A stretch of 64,000 nt of DNA from Eggerthella sinensis (lineage in GTDB: Bacteria > Actinomycetota > Coriobacteriia > Coriobacteriales > Eggerthellaceae). Shown here piece after piece: positions 18,055 through 25,990 of this stretch. A program made the translations under genes and the position numbers. The notes under the pieces were generated by a model. It did no database searches. It was not told the origin of the DNA and saw only the letters and a program-made list of their open reading frames with translations. How positions within the stretch are numbered: position 1 is the first letter of the stretch; each line of letters starts with the position of its first letter. The stretch lies in contig NZ_PPTT01000002.1 of assembly GCF_003339815.1 (NCBI RefSeq), positions 124,001 through 188,000 on the forward strand. The letters run 5' to 3'.

Positions 18055-18083
18055 ATTGTACCGGGAATCCGCCCCGCTGACAA
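18055..18083 (-). promoter_or_regulatory. promoter of the TetR-activase operon
   Basis: On the minus strand -35 TTGTCA (18083-18078), a 17-bp spacer and -10 TACAAT (18060-18055). Spacing is ideal for a housekeeping sigma factor. The operator lies just downstream. Confidence 0.65.
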
Positions 18084-18105
18084 CCGAGCGACCCCCTCGT
18101 CTCCG

Positions 18106-18137
18106 CAAAAAAGCCGCACGCGTTTCCGCGTGCGGCT
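18106..18137 (-). terminator. intrinsic terminator of the ptcA-NhaC-MFS operon
   Basis: An 11-bp perfect stem (AGCCGCACGCG / CGCGTGCGGCT, loop TTTC) followed on the minus strand by a run of six to seven T. It lies 38 bases after the MFS stop, a textbook rho-independent terminator. Confidence 0.85.
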
Positions 18138-18175
18138 CCGTCCGCTCTTCGTAGGTTCGCGACGCGCTTGCCGCG

Positions 18176-19498
18176 TCAGACGCCCTGCGCCCCACCCCCT
18201 TCAAGCGCGGGCGCGCGCTCGGCAACCGCCGCATCCTCGCCGCGCTTCCACGACAGGCCGCGCCCCGAGCGCATGGCCACGATTGCCAGCACCGCAATGG
18301 CCACGTCGCACACGATGCAGAACACCCACACCGAGGAGAACCCGCCGGTCTGCTCGTAAATAGCCGTGAGCAGCGGTGCGCCGATGCTTCCCACCACGTA
18401 GCCGATGGCGGGCACGAGCGAGTAGATGCGGCCGTAGTCCTTGCGTCCGAATATGGCCATCGTGAGTGTTGCCATGCCCGTGCCGAACACCGCGTACATC
18501 GAATCGTTCAGCCCCGCGCCCAGGCACGCAAGCGCCGGCGACGACGGGCTTGCCAACAGGCATCCGAACGACACCACGGTCACGCACGCCCACAGCAGAA
18601 TGGCCTTCGCCGGACCGAACTTGTCGCACGTGATGCCGATGAGCGGGTTCCACGCGATGTCGCACAGCATGGCCGCCGACACCATGAGGCTGCCCACCGT
18701 CGGGTCGAACCCAACCGAAGACCCGTACATCGGAAACAGCTGATTCGTCACCGTCGTCATGACGATGAGGCACATGGCTCCCACGAGCGCAAAGAACGCG
18801 GGCGACCTCACCGCCGAGCGGAAATCCACGCCCTCAGTCTCGGCAGCACTCCCCTCCCCTTCGCCTGCCGCGAGCGCCTCTTCGTACCCATAGGGTTTCA
18901 TGCCCTTGTCGGCCGGCGACAGCCGCAGCAGAAACACCGTCGAGGACAGCATGATGCACGCGCTGACCGCCGCCAGGGCAAGGTAGCCCGCCCTCCAGCC
19001 GATGGCCCCGATGACCTGCGTCACGATGGGGCTCATGATGGCGTTGCACACGCTTGCGATGGCCCATGCCATGCCGATGGCGAACCCGGCGCGGCGCACG
19101 AACCAGTTGTTCAGGATGATGGCGATGCCCACCGACGTGTTGAAACCCATGCAGAAGCCGATCACCGCACCCGACACGTACCACATGGACACGTCGGTGT
19201 AGAACGCCATAGCCGCCCCGGCCAACGCCTCGACGGCGCAGATGAGGGTCATGTGCACGGGGATGTTCATCCGCGGCACCAACCGCCCCGCAAGGGGCAT
19301 CGAAATCGCCTGACCTAGGGACACGATGGTCATGTACCAGGCCAGCGTTGATTCCTCGACGCCCAAACTCTGGCTCACCGGCACGTAGAAACTGCCGGCA
19401 ACCACGGTGAAGAAGCCAATCGATCCGGAGATCATCAACCCGCAGCCAATCATCACGATCCACGCATAGTGCCTGTTCTTATGCTTTGTTCCGTTCAT
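18176..19498 (-). CDS. MFS transporter, oxalate/formate-antiporter-like
   Basis: A 440-residue protein with about 12 membrane helices and the layout of the OFA (oxalate:formate antiporter) branch of MFS carriers: a short N-terminus with a YAWIV start to helix 1, and a long cytoplasmic loop (about 205-230). It is the last gene of a three-gene operon after a putrescine carbamoyltransferase gene and an NhaC-type antiporter gene (32-bp gap). Import of a small organic acid or amine, or export of a product of the pathway, is plausible. Specificity cannot be read. Confidence 0.8.
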   Translation of the reverse strand: MNGTKHKNRHYAWIVMIGCGLMISGSIGFFTVVAGSFYVPVSQSLGVEESTLAWYMTIVSLGQAISMPLAGRLVPRMNIPVHMTLICAVEALAGAAMAFYTDVSMWYVSGAVIGFCMGFNTSVGIAIILNNWFVRRAGFAIGMAWAIASVCNAIMSPIVTQVIGAIGWRAGYLALAAVSACIMLSSTVFLLRLSPADKGMKPYGYEEALAAGEGEGSAAETEGVDFRSAVRSPAFFALVGAMCLIVMTTVTNQLFPMYGSSVGFDPTVGSLMVSAAMLCDIAWNPLIGITCDKFGPAKAILLWACVTVVSFGCLLASPSSPALACLGAGLNDSMYAVFGTGMATLTMAIFGRKDYGRIYSLVPAIGYVVGSIGAPLLTAIYEQTGGFSSVWVFCIVCDVAIAVLAIVAMRSGRGLSWKRGEDAAVAERAPALEGGGAQGV

Positions 19499-19530
19499 AT
19501 CATCGCCCGTCTCAGGTCGAACCTACCTGG

Positions 19531-20991
19531 TTAGAATGCGCCCTCGCGCTCCAAGCTTCCTTCGCTCACCGGCACCGCCGTGGCGTGCGTCACGGCGTCG
19601 GGTGCGCCAATCCACCCCAGCTTCTTCCCGAACAACACGCCCGCCACCACGATGACCAGCGGATACAGGTAGCAGAAGAAGGCGTAGGGAGCGTAGGAGA
19701 CACAGCTCACGCCCAGCACCGTCACCATGTACACGGCACAGGTGTTCCACGGCACGAGAACCGAGGTGATGCCGGCGCTCGAGTTGACGATGTTGCCCCA
19801 CACGTCGTTCTTCACGCCGAGTCGCCGGAACTCGTTGCGGTACATCTGGGTGGACAGCGTGATGGCGGGATACTGATCGGGAAGCAGCACGTTGAACAGC
19901 GCGCCCGAGAACACCGTCACCGAAACCAGCTGCCCGAAGCTCTTGAGCTTGCTGACGATGGGTTCAACCATCGAATCCATGAGCTTGGTGTGCTGCATGA
20001 TGCCGCCGTACGCCATGACCAGCACCACGATGGAGATGGTGCTCATCATTTCCTGGATGCCGCCGTTGCTCAGCAGGGTGTCGAGGCTCTCGAAGCCAGT
20101 CGCGCTCACCACGCCCACGTTCGCCACTTCCACCACCTGAGCGAGATCGGACCCTTGCAGCAGGACGGCCTCTCCCATGCCGATGGCGATTGCCACGAGA
20201 AACGAGGGCAGCGCCGGAACCTTGAGCACGACGCAGACGATCATGACGCCGAGGGGAATGAGCGTGATGGGACCGATGTTGTACGCCTCATCGAGCGAGA
20301 CGAGCAGCGCATCCACCTGGCTCGCACCCGTCGCCGTGGAGGCCACGTCGAGGTTCATGCCCATCAACAGGTAGATGCCGGCGCAGGCGCCGCACGTGAC
20401 GAGGCACAACACGAGGAAGCGCTTGCACAGGTCGAACACGCTGCAGTCGGCGATGGCGGCGGCGAGATTGGGACCGTCCACCAGCGGCGAGATGATCTCG
20501 CTGACGTAAGCGCCCGCAACCACGGCGCCCGCCGCCATGCCGAGAGGGATGTTGAGCGCTGCGGCGATGCCCAAAAAGGCGATGCCGATGGTGCCCGCCG
20601 CGCCCCATGAACCCAGCACGATGCCCACCGCACACGTCACCAGAAACGTGATGGGCAAGAACAGCTGCGGGCTGACCACCTTGAGGCCGTAGTAAATCAT
20701 GGTGGGCACGGTGCCCGACTGAATCCACACGCCCACCAGCATGCCGATGGCCATGAGGATGAGCACGGCCTCGAGGGAGTCGGTGATGCCCTTCACCATG
20801 CCCTCGAGCACCGCATCCCACGTGTAGCCGAGGTACATCGCGATGCCACCGGCAATGGCGCACCCAATGACCAGCGGAATTTGCGGCTCGGCGCCAAGCC
20901 CTACCACGCAGGCGAACATCACAACCGCGAGCAAGCCGAGAGCCAGCACCCCGTGGCGGAACTTCACCTCTTTCATCGCTTTTTCCTGCAT
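19531..20991 (-). CDS. NhaC-family Na+/H+ antiporter-like carrier
   Basis: A 486-residue protein with about 11-12 hydrophobic helices and NhaC-type signatures: GSWGAAGTIGIAFLGIAAAL, SEIISPLVDGPNLAAA and FNVLLPDQYPAITLS. NhaC relatives include plain Na+/H+ antiporters and solute:cation exchangers such as malate/lactate carriers. Its place directly between the carbamoyltransferase gene (43-bp gap) and an MFS gene suggests substrate/product exchange, for example an amine. AAAGGAG 8 nt upstream of the ATG sets the start. Confidence 0.85.
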   Translation of the reverse strand: MQEKAMKEVKFRHGVLALGLLAVVMFACVVGLGAEPQIPLVIGCAIAGGIAMYLGYTWDAVLEGMVKGITDSLEAVLILMAIGMLVGVWIQSGTVPTMIYYGLKVVSPQLFLPITFLVTCAVGIVLGSWGAAGTIGIAFLGIAAALNIPLGMAAGAVVAGAYVSEIISPLVDGPNLAAAIADCSVFDLCKRFLVLCLVTCGACAGIYLLMGMNLDVASTATGASQVDALLVSLDEAYNIGPITLIPLGVMIVCVVLKVPALPSFLVAIAIGMGEAVLLQGSDLAQVVEVANVGVVSATGFESLDTLLSNGGIQEMMSTISIVVLVMAYGGIMQHTKLMDSMVEPIVSKLKSFGQLVSVTVFSGALFNVLLPDQYPAITLSTQMYRNEFRRLGVKNDVWGNIVNSSAGITSVLVPWNTCAVYMVTVLGVSCVSYAPYAFFCYLYPLVIVVAGVLFGKKLGWIGAPDAVTHATAVPVSEGSLEREGAF

Positions 20992-21034
20992 GATCGTACT
21001 CCTTTCGCTCGACGCGCGTCCGCGTTCCTCCTCG

Positions 21035-22075
21035 TTAGCCGATCTTGCTCAGCACCGCGTTCATGCGGGCCTCGGCCTCGTCGGCGACGGCGGCGTCCTC
21101 CTTCGTCTTGGGGCACAGGTAGGCGAGGATCGCGCGGATGGAGTGCTTGCGGTTCTCGGCCTCGACCCAGCACAGCGAGCGCTCGGGATGGTCCATGACC
21201 TCGTCGACCACTTCCTCGCCGCGGGTGGCCGGCAGGCAGTGCATGAACTTGGAGTCCGGGCCGGCATAGTCCATCATCTCCATGTCCACCTGGTACGTGG
21301 GGTAGAAGACGTCCATGTAGGAGGCGCCGCCCTCCTCCTCGTCGTAGAGGCCGTACCACACGTCGGTGTAGACGAAGTCGGCGCCCTTGATGGACTCGAC
21401 GTCGTCGGACACGGTGACCGTGCCGCCGGACACCTTGCAGTTCTCCTCGGCGATCGCCATGATGTCCACCGTCTTGTCCACGACGAGGCCGCCGTCGGTC
21501 ACCTGGTGGCCCTTCGGGCCGTAGTGCACGAAGTCCATGCCCATCTTCGAGGCGATGAACATGAGGGAGACGCACACCTGCGTGGCGTCGCCGACGAAGG
21601 CGAGCTTGCAGTCCTCGATCTTCTTGCCCTCGGGCAGGTTCTCGATCATCGTGAGCAGGTCGCCGAGCTCCTGGGTGGGGTGGTTGTAGTCGGACATGCC
21701 GTTGATGACGGGCGCGGCGGAGTTCTTCGCCAGCCCGACGACGTCGGGGTGGCGGTTCACGCGGGCCATGAGGACGTCGACGAGCGAGCCCATGACGCGG
21801 GCGGTGTCCTCGAGGGTCTCGTGGCCGCCGAGCTGGATGGTGCCCGGGCCGAAGAACTGCGCGTGGCCGCCCAGGTCGGTCATGGCCGTCTCGAAGGAGA
21901 TGCGGGTGCGGGTGGACACCTGCTGGAAGATCATGCCGAGCGTCCGGTCCTTCAAGATGAGCGGGTAGCGGCCGCCCTCCTTGATCATGGTCTTCATGGA
22001 GCGGGCCAGCTCGATCATGTCGAGCAGCTCTTCTTTGGTGAAGTCGTTGGTGTCGATGTAGTCCTTGGTTGCCAT
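21035..22075 (-). CDS. ptcA: putrescine carbamoyltransferase
   Basis: A 346-residue transcarbamylase. The carbamoyl-phosphate loop is [12 protein letters not shown], and HPTQELGDL and [10 protein letters not shown] are also present. The segments [46 protein letters not shown] and [13 protein letters not shown] match, as I recall them, characterised putrescine carbamoyltransferases rather than ornithine enzymes; the second paralogue in this window has the ornithine type (EKTSTRTR). It would convert N-carbamoylputrescine and phosphate to putrescine and carbamoyl phosphate, the second step of the agmatine deiminase route. Agmatine deiminase and carbamate kinase are not seen here. First gene of an operon with NhaC and MFS carriers, divergent from a LuxR gene. 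Confidence 0.82.
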   Translation of the reverse strand: MATKDYIDTNDFTKEELLDMIELARSMKTMIKEGGRYPLILKDRTLGMIFQQVSTRTRISFETAMTDLGGHAQFFGPGTIQLGGHETLEDTARVMGSLVDVLMARVNRHPDVVGLAKNSAAPVINGMSDYNHPTQELGDLLTMIENLPEGKKIEDCKLAFVGDATQVCVSLMFIASKMGMDFVHYGPKGHQVTDGGLVVDKTVDIMAIAEENCKVSGGTVTVSDDVESIKGADFVYTDVWYGLYDEEEGGASYMDVFYPTYQVDMEMMDYAGPDSKFMHCLPATRGEEVVDEVMDHPERSLCWVEAENRKHSIRAILAYLCPKTKEDAAVADEAEARMNAVLSKIG

Positions 22076-22398
22076 GGTGAACCCCTTCCGATAGGTGCGT
22101 TACCGTGCAGCCGAGCCAGGTGGCCGGCTGCGTTCTGAGGTGCACCATGGCGGGAGGGCCGGGGGTTGAGAAGGAGGAAAGGGGTTCATGTTCGCAGCCG
22201 CGCGGGCTCTACCGAAACCAAACCGCGCGCACCGTGCCCCCATCTGGCCCGACACAGAAGCGTCACGCGATCATAAAACCTTGCATGAACCTTTTTAAAC
22301 TACCTGAAACGCGTTCCTAAACACGCATCGGCGCCATCGGTATAGTATGATGTGCCGCGTTCGGGGAGACTTCGCACGCCGAGGAGATGCGTATTTCA
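22076..22398. promoter_or_regulatory. divergent intergenic region, ptcA / LuxR
   Basis: About 320 bases without a gene. It holds a hairpin at 22107-22131 (GCAGCCG, GCC, loop AGGT, GGC, CGGCTGC with one bulged A) in the predicted ptcA leader. An AT-rich stretch (about 22270-22320) and a -10-like TATAGT at 22341-22346 point toward the LuxR gene. I see no clear -35 box, so activation by a regulator is possible. Confidence 0.45.
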
Positions 22399-23367
22399 AT
22401 GGAAGCTGCCTTCTATTTCTACACCATCGTCGTCATGTTCCTCTGTATCGCCGCGGCGGTATCCTCGGCCTCTTCCTACCTCGTCACGCACAACCATCTG
22501 TATCTCCCCATCGTCATGTTCTTCTTCCTGTACTTCGTCGACCTGATGTTCATCTTCCAAAACGAATACTTCAATCGCGGCGAAGTGCTCACCCAGCAGA
22601 TGTTCTACGGCATCAACTACCCCTTCGCGAAAACCTTGCTCGCCGCGGGAATCCTCGAGTCGCTCTGGCTCACCGTGTGCACGTACATCGGAACGACCAA
22701 ACTCGCCCTCAAGGTGATCCCCGCCGTGGTGTTCGTGGCAACGGGGTGCGCCATCATCGTGCTCATGCCCGAGGGCGCATGGCGCCAGTGGTGCTTTTAC
22801 AGCATCCGGGAGGCGTTTCTCATCTGGGTGCTCGCCTACACGCTCGCGCGCTATCTGAGGGCGAAGAAACTCTCCTTCCGCACGCGGCTGCTGCGCCATC
22901 GTGCGCTGTTCGTGGCCACCGCGGTGCTGTGCCTCTGCATCACCGTCGAGAACACCATCATGATTCTCATGTGGAACCCGTCCGATCAGATCATGCCGTC
23001 GGTGGCGGTGCTGTACATCTCCGAGCGCAACTTCTCGGAGAACATCCTCATCGCGGCGTTCGCCCTGCTGGCGCTGCGCCACGGGCTCGACCTGCTCCGG
23101 CTGCGCCGCACGAATCCGCCCCATGCAGACCAGCCCGACTACGAGCAGCACATCGAGCTCATTTTGGACTCGTACTGCGAGAAGCACCGGATCACCAACC
23201 GCGAGCGCGACGTGCTGCGGCTCATCCTCATGGAGAAGGACTACCAAAACGTGGCAACCGAGCTGCAGCTTGCAGTGGGCACGGTGAAGTCGCACACGCA
23301 CAACATCCTTCAGAAGACCGAGCAGAAAACGCGCAAGGATCTCATCCGAGACGTCTGGCAAAGCTGA
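22399..23367 (+). CDS. membrane-bound LuxR-family regulator beside ptcA
   Basis: A 322-residue protein with about seven hydrophobic helices (residues 1-230) and a C-terminal LuxR HTH (about 255-315: ITNRERDVLRLILMEKDYQN, then LAVGTVKSHTHNILQKTE). This makes it a one-component sensor in which the membrane part perceives a signal. It diverges from the ptcA operon and probably controls it. GAGGAG at 22381-22386 abuts the ATG at 22387 but is 12 nt from the ATG at 22399, which is therefore preferred; the choice is uncertain. Confidence 0.8.
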   Translation: MEAAFYFYTIVVMFLCIAAAVSSASSYLVTHNHLYLPIVMFFFLYFVDLMFIFQNEYFNRGEVLTQQMFYGINYPFAKTLLAAGILESLWLTVCTYIGTTKLALKVIPAVVFVATGCAIIVLMPEGAWRQWCFYSIREAFLIWVLAYTLARYLRAKKLSFRTRLLRHRALFVATAVLCLCITVENTIMILMWNPSDQIMPSVAVLYISERNFSENILIAAFALLALRHGLDLLRLRRTNPPHADQPDYEQHIELILDSYCEKHRITNRERDVLRLILMEKDYQNVATELQLAVGTVKSHTHNILQKTEQKTRKDLIRDVWQS

Positions 23368-23406
23368 GCGGCCTCGCTCGATTGTCACCCGCGGATGCTT
23401 CGATTG

Positions 23407-23436
23407 TTGACACGAGCGGGGGCGCTCTCCTACCAT
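23407..23436 (+). promoter_or_regulatory. candidate birA promoter giving a leaderless transcript
   Basis: TTGACA at 23407-23412, 18-bp spacer, TACCAT at 23431-23436. The predicted start site (about 23443) falls at the ATG at 23444. Confidence 0.45.
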
Positions 23437-23443
23437 GCGAGGG

Positions 23444-24415
23444 ATGGGAACGAAGGAACAACTGCTGCGCTTGCTGGAGGAGAACCGCGAGCGCTACGTG
23501 TCGGGCGCGAAGCTTGCGCAGGCCATCGGCGTGAGCCGCAACGCGGTGTGGAAGGGCGTCGAGGCGCTGCGCGCCGAGGGGTACGCCATCGACGCCGTCA
23601 CGAACAAGGGCTACGCGCTGTCGCAGGAGAACGACCTGCTGTCGCCGCAGGGCATCGAGCGGTTTCTGCCGCAGGAGCACCCCTTCGGCATCGTGGTGCG
23701 CAAGCGCGTTGATTCCACGAACGCCGAAGCGCGCCGCCGCGCGCTCGAGGGCGCGCCCGAAGGCACCGTCATCGTGGCCGAAGAGCAGACCGCCGGCAAG
23801 GGGCGTCCTGGCAAGTCGTTCTTCTCGCCGTCCGCAACCGGGCTTTACCTGAGCATCGTGCTGCGGCCGTCGCTCGCCGCCGACCGCGCGCAGTTCATCA
23901 CGTGCGCCGCCGCCGTGGCCGGAGCGCAGGCCATCGAGCAGGTGACCGGCAAGACCGCGCTCATCAAGTGGGTGAACGACATCTACTGCGACGAGCGCAA
24001 GGTGGCGGGCATCCTCACCGAGGGCGTCGTGGACATGGAGTCGGGGCGCTTCGAGCACGCGGTGCTGGGCATCGGGGTGAACGTGAAACCGCCGGCCGAC
24101 GGGTTTCCGTCCGAGATCGCCGACGTGGCGGGCGCCGTGCTCGACGACCGCACGGGTGCCGTGCGCTGCGAGCTGGCCGCCGCCATCCTCACGCGCTTCT
24201 GGGACCGGTACCGGCACATGGACGACGCGCCGTTTTACGACGAGTACCGCCGCCGCTGCTTTTTGCTGGGACAGCCGCTCGTGGTGCGGCAGGGCTCCTC
24301 GCGCGTGCGAGCGCGCGCCGTCGACCTCACCGAGGACTTCAAGCTGGTCATCGAGCTGCCGGACAAAACGCGCCGCGCGCTGCCCTACGGCGAAGTGAGC
24401 ACGGGCCGCGCGTAG
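23444..24415 (+). CDS. birA: biotin--protein ligase / biotin repressor
   Basis: A 323-residue two-part BirA. The N-terminal winged HTH (about 1-65: [20 protein letters not shown]) represses biotin genes. The catalytic domain (about 80-260) has DSTNAEARR, the biotinyl-AMP loop [20 protein letters not shown] and GIGVNVK. A small SH3-like C-terminal domain ends the protein. It attaches biotin to carboxylases via biotinyl-AMP. An in-frame ATG at 23435 is possible, but the promoter spacing favours 23444. A parS palindrome follows the stop. Confidence 0.93.
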   Translation: MGTKEQLLRLLEENRERYVSGAKLAQAIGVSRNAVWKGVEALRAEGYAIDAVTNKGYALSQENDLLSPQGIERFLPQEHPFGIVVRKRVDSTNAEARRRALEGAPEGTVIVAEEQTAGKGRPGKSFFSPSATGLYLSIVLRPSLAADRAQFITCAAAVAGAQAIEQVTGKTALIKWVNDIYCDERKVAGILTEGVVDMESGRFEHAVLGIGVNVKPPADGFPSEIADVAGAVLDDRTGAVRCELAAAILTRFWDRYRHMDDAPFYDEYRRRCFLLGQPLVVRQGSSRVRARAVDLTEDFKLVIELPDKTRRALPYGEVSTGRA

Positions 24416-24430
24416 CGCCCCCGTGCCGCC

Positions 24431-24460
24431 GAACGAATGTTTCACGTGAAACATTCGTTC
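24431..24460. other. parS-like ParB-binding site in a 30-bp palindrome (site 3)
   Basis: TGTTTCACGTGAAACA at 24438-24453 matches parS exactly. The flanks extend symmetry to 30 bp (arm GAACGAATGTTTCAC and its complement), so it could also form a hairpin ending the birA transcript. A run of T (TTCTCTTTT) follows. Confidence 0.85.
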
Positions 24461-24503
24461 TCTTTTCCGTGCATCCCCTGAGAAGATACGCCGAAAATGG
24501 ACG

Positions 24504-24530
24504 AACCGCGCGGTTGCCGCCCGCGCGGTT
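24504..24530. terminator. GC-rich hairpin between birA and the UPF0210 gene
   Basis: A 10-bp perfect stem (AACCGCGCGG / CCGCGCGGTT) with loop TTGCCGC. There is no clear U-tract, so it may be a terminator or a leader structure of the next gene, which starts 58 bases on. Confidence 0.45.
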
Positions 24531-24588
24531 TGCTATGCTGGTTCGACACGTTTCACCGCACGACAATCCGAGAGAAAGATGGGGCATC

Positions 24589-25953
24589 ATGCAGATCACG
24601 CCTGCTGAAATCGCCGAGACGCTTGCCATGGTGAGCAAGCAGCACCTCGACATCCGCACGATCACGCTGGGGCTCAACCTGCGAGGTTGCACGGATGCCG
24701 ACATCGACGTCATGGCGCGCAAGGTGTACGACCGCATGACGAGCGCCGCCGAGCGCCTCGTGCCCACGGCCGAGCAGCTCGAGCGCGAGTTCGGCATTCC
24801 CATTGTGAACAAGCGCATCTCCGTCACGCCCATCGCCGAAATCTGCGCCGCCACGAGCGCCGCCGACCTCACGCCCATCGCCGTGGCCATGGACAAGGCC
24901 GGCAAGGAAGTGGGCGTCGACTTCGTGGGCGGCTTCAGCGCGCTCGTGCACAAGGGCGCTTCGACCGCCGACCACAAGCTCATGGACTCCATCCCCCATG
25001 CGCTGTCCGTCACCGACAACGTGTGCTCGTCGGTGAACGTGGGCTCCACGCGCGCGGGCATCAACATGGACGCCGTGCTCAAGATGGCCGGCATCATCAA
25101 GGCCACCGCCGAGGCCACCGCCGACCGCCAGTGCATCGGCGCGGGCAAGCTCGTGGTGTTCTGCAACGCCGTGGAGGACAACCCCTTCATGGCCGGCGCG
25201 TTCCACGGCTCGGGCGAGGCTGACGAAGTGGTGAACGTGGGCGTGTCCGGCCCCGGCGTGGTGCGCGCCGTGCTGGCCGACCTGCCGAAGGACGCCGACA
25301 TCACCTCCGTCGCCGAGGCCATCAAGGCCACCGCGTTCAAAATCACGCGTGCGGGCGAACTCATGGCGCGCGAGGCCTCGCAGCGCCTGGGCGTGCAGCA
25401 GGGCATTCTCGACCTGTCGCTGGCGCCGACGCCGGCCGAGGGCGACTCCGTGGCCGAGATCCTCGAGGCCATCGGCGTGGGCCAGTGCGGCGGCCCCGGC
25501 ACCACCGCGGCGCTCGCCATGCTCAACGACGCGGTGAAGAAGGGCGGCGTCATGGCCTCGTCGTCCGTCGGCGGCCTGTCCGGCGCGTTCATTCCCGTGT
25601 CCGAGGATGCCGGCATGATTCGCGCGGCCGAGGACGGCGCGCTGTCCATCGAGAAGCTGGAAGCCATGACCTGCGTGTGCTCGGTGGGCCTCGACATGAT
25701 CGCCGTGCCCGGCGACACGTCGGTCGAGACGCTGTTCGGCATCATCGCCGACGAGTGCGCCATCGGCATGATCAACTCGAAGACCACCGCCGTGCGCATC
25801 ATCCCCGCCATCGGCAAGCAGGTGGGAGACCAGCTCGACTTCGGCGGCCTGCTGGGCTACGCCCCGGTCATGCCCGTCAACCAGTACGCCGGCACCACCT
25901 TCGCCCACCGAGGCGGCCGCATGCCCGCCCCCCTAAACTCGCTGAAGAACTAG
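24589..25953 (+). CDS. UPF0210/DUF711 (PFL) family protein
   Basis: A 454-residue cytoplasmic protein matching the DUF711/UPF0210 family over its length. Typical parts are [13 protein letters not shown] near the N-terminus, [45 protein letters not shown] and [12 protein letters not shown] at the end. The fold is related to glycyl-radical enzyme (PFL-like) barrels, yet no catalytic role is firmly known. Such genes are often found next to an ACT-domain gene; none is visible here. The ATG at 24589 lacks a strong ribosome site (AGAAAGATGGGG upstream). Confidence 0.85.
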   Translation: MQITPAEIAETLAMVSKQHLDIRTITLGLNLRGCTDADIDVMARKVYDRMTSAAERLVPTAEQLEREFGIPIVNKRISVTPIAEICAATSAADLTPIAVAMDKAGKEVGVDFVGGFSALVHKGASTADHKLMDSIPHALSVTDNVCSSVNVGSTRAGINMDAVLKMAGIIKATAEATADRQCIGAGKLVVFCNAVEDNPFMAGAFHGSGEADEVVNVGVSGPGVVRAVLADLPKDADITSVAEAIKATAFKITRAGELMAREASQRLGVQQGILDLSLAPTPAEGDSVAEILEAIGVGQCGGPGTTAALAMLNDAVKKGGVMASSSVGGLSGAFIPVSEDAGMIRAAEDGALSIEKLEAMTCVCSVGLDMIAVPGDTSVETLFGIIADECAIGMINSKTTAVRIIPAIGKQVGDQLDFGGLLGYAPVMPVNQYAGTTFAHRGGRMPAPLNSLKN

Positions 25954-25990
25954 GAACGCGCACCGAAGCAACGAACAAGCGGCAACCGCC

